The notes under the pieces: model-generated
Seen by the model: the letters and a program-made list of their open reading frames with translations, nothing else
Databases searched by the model: none
Told to the model about the DNA's origin: nothing
From: Ischnura elegans
Taxonomy: Eukaryota; Arthropoda; Insecta; Odonata; Coenagrionidae
Assembly (NCBI RefSeq): GCF_921293095.1
Contig: NC_060253.1
Coordinates: 72,205,992 to 72,269,991 of the forward strand
Direction: 5' to 3'
Length of the DNA: 64,000 nt
Part shown: piece after piece, positions 63,446 through 64,000 of the stretch
How positions within the stretch are numbered: the first letter of the stretch is position 1
How the letters are laid out: the number at the start of each line of letters is the position of its first letter
Translations under genes and position numbers: made by a program

Positions 63446-63714
63446 CTCTTCCTGATTCGTTCTATCCTTCCAGCATCACGTTGGACAAAGAGAGCCAGTT
63501 CATCCACTGTTCCGGCAACACCGCCTGTATTCGTGGTTCCAGTGCTGATGTTGCCATTCTCCACAACAGTGTCATTCTCAGTGGAGACCCCTTTGGAATC
63601 TGTTGTGAGAGGCTTATTGCCATTGGTAACTCCATCCATTTGGCCATTGCTCCCATCCACTTGAATGACATCAGGCGGAGGGTGCGTCATTGGCAGAGCT
63701 TCCCCATCCAAAAC
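63446..63714 (-). CDS. Host gene, penultimate exon in the window
   Basis: An exon lies between TTTCTTTACAG (63714/63715) and donor AAGAG/GTATGG (63446/63445). It encodes VLDGEALPMTHPPPDV, an Asn/Thr/Gly-rich linker, then the conserved-looking VDELALFVQRDAGRIERIRKR, a predicted amphipathic basic helix that continues into YSLSD of the next exon. The gene extends beyond the right edge of the window. Splice phases agree (two bases left over here, one base taken from the next exon). Confidence 0.8.
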
Positions 63715-64000
63715 CTGTAAAGAAATATAAAAATTTGAAAGGCATGAAAGTATGAAGGATAATAATCATATGTTTAAGAATTCATAGCTCTTTTAGTGTA
63801 ATGAGAAAATTTACAGGACATTCCAGTTTATTTGGACGCATTAGAATCAGTAAATTTGGCTCCAGTTCTACGAAATAACAATCTAAAGCTTGACATAAAT
63901 ATTCACTGTTAAATATTAGAATGTAATAAAGAAGACCAATTAACCCTTGTATTATATATATTAGTAAACTATAAATATGAATATAATAATAAAATAACAA
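63715..64000 (-). other. Upstream intron of the host gene (partial)
   Basis: AT-rich intronic sequence to the window edge. The 72-codon minus-strand frame here is AT-rich chance coding. Confidence 0.5.

Overview
This window is repeat-dominated arthropod nuclear DNA, probably from an insect; I cannot name the species. The evidence is a Gypsy/errantivirus-type LTR element with an env gene, an RNase H-bearing LINE with its tail-sharing SINE, PIF/Harbinger and Transib/RAG1-like DNA transposons, endogenous Maverick/adintovirus-like genes, many AT-rich non-coding stretches, and host exons with ordinary GT-AG splice sites. Apart from a host gene at the right edge (60386-63714, minus strand), almost everything I can name is a mobile element or endogenous virus, usually nested inside another.

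1-33 kb: fragments of Maverick (Polinton)/adintovirus-like elements. At least four separate family-B, protein-primed-type DNA polymerase (PolB) remnants are present: 1536-2344 (-), 3547-5421 (two opposed pieces), 19729-24562 (+) and 32430-33078 (-). The largest copy keeps the order [spliced acidic Cys-motif gene, -] <- 780 bp -> [PolB, +], then the packaging ATPase (30565-31197), a small basic protein X-like gene (31255-31577) and a further virion-type ORF (31580-31990). Three younger insertions split this copy. A 10.4-kb Gypsy element (8480-18862, 834-bp LTRs, TSD ATTT) lies in a tiny intron of the acidic gene. A full-length 5.7-kb LINE (24605-30314, perfect 11-bp TSD) lies between PolB and the ATPase. 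A truncated LTR of the same Gypsy family (7313-7740) lies beside the acidic gene. Two solo LTRs of a related family (5818-6525, TSD GAAC; 12315-13002, TSD TATA) are also present, the second nested within the Gypsy element.

33-39 kb: decayed PIF/Harbinger pieces, with transposase exons on + and MADF/BESS-type accessory exons on -.

39-53 kb: two related DNA transposons (39161-44662, TSD TATCG; 48546-52654, TSD CTACG). Each has inverted repeats of about 1 kb, ends in CACAGTG, and carries remnants of a multi-exon Transib/RAG1-like transposase. Each of the four ends has the heptamer, 22 bp, then A(C/T)AAAAGTC, which closely resembles a 23-RSS of V(D)J recombination. A tRNA-derived SINE (44701-45007) with a 12-bp TSD lies just outside the first; its 3' end resembles the 3' ends of the LINE family.

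53-60 kb: intergenic DNA with MITEs, fold-backs, degraded repeats and a third LINE fragment. 60.4-63.7 kb: the last two coding exons of a Pro/Gln/His/Ser-rich host gene of unrecognised identity.

Most element genes carry frameshifts or stops. Intact reading frames are the LINE ORF2, the Maverick-type ATPase and the two-exon acidic gene.
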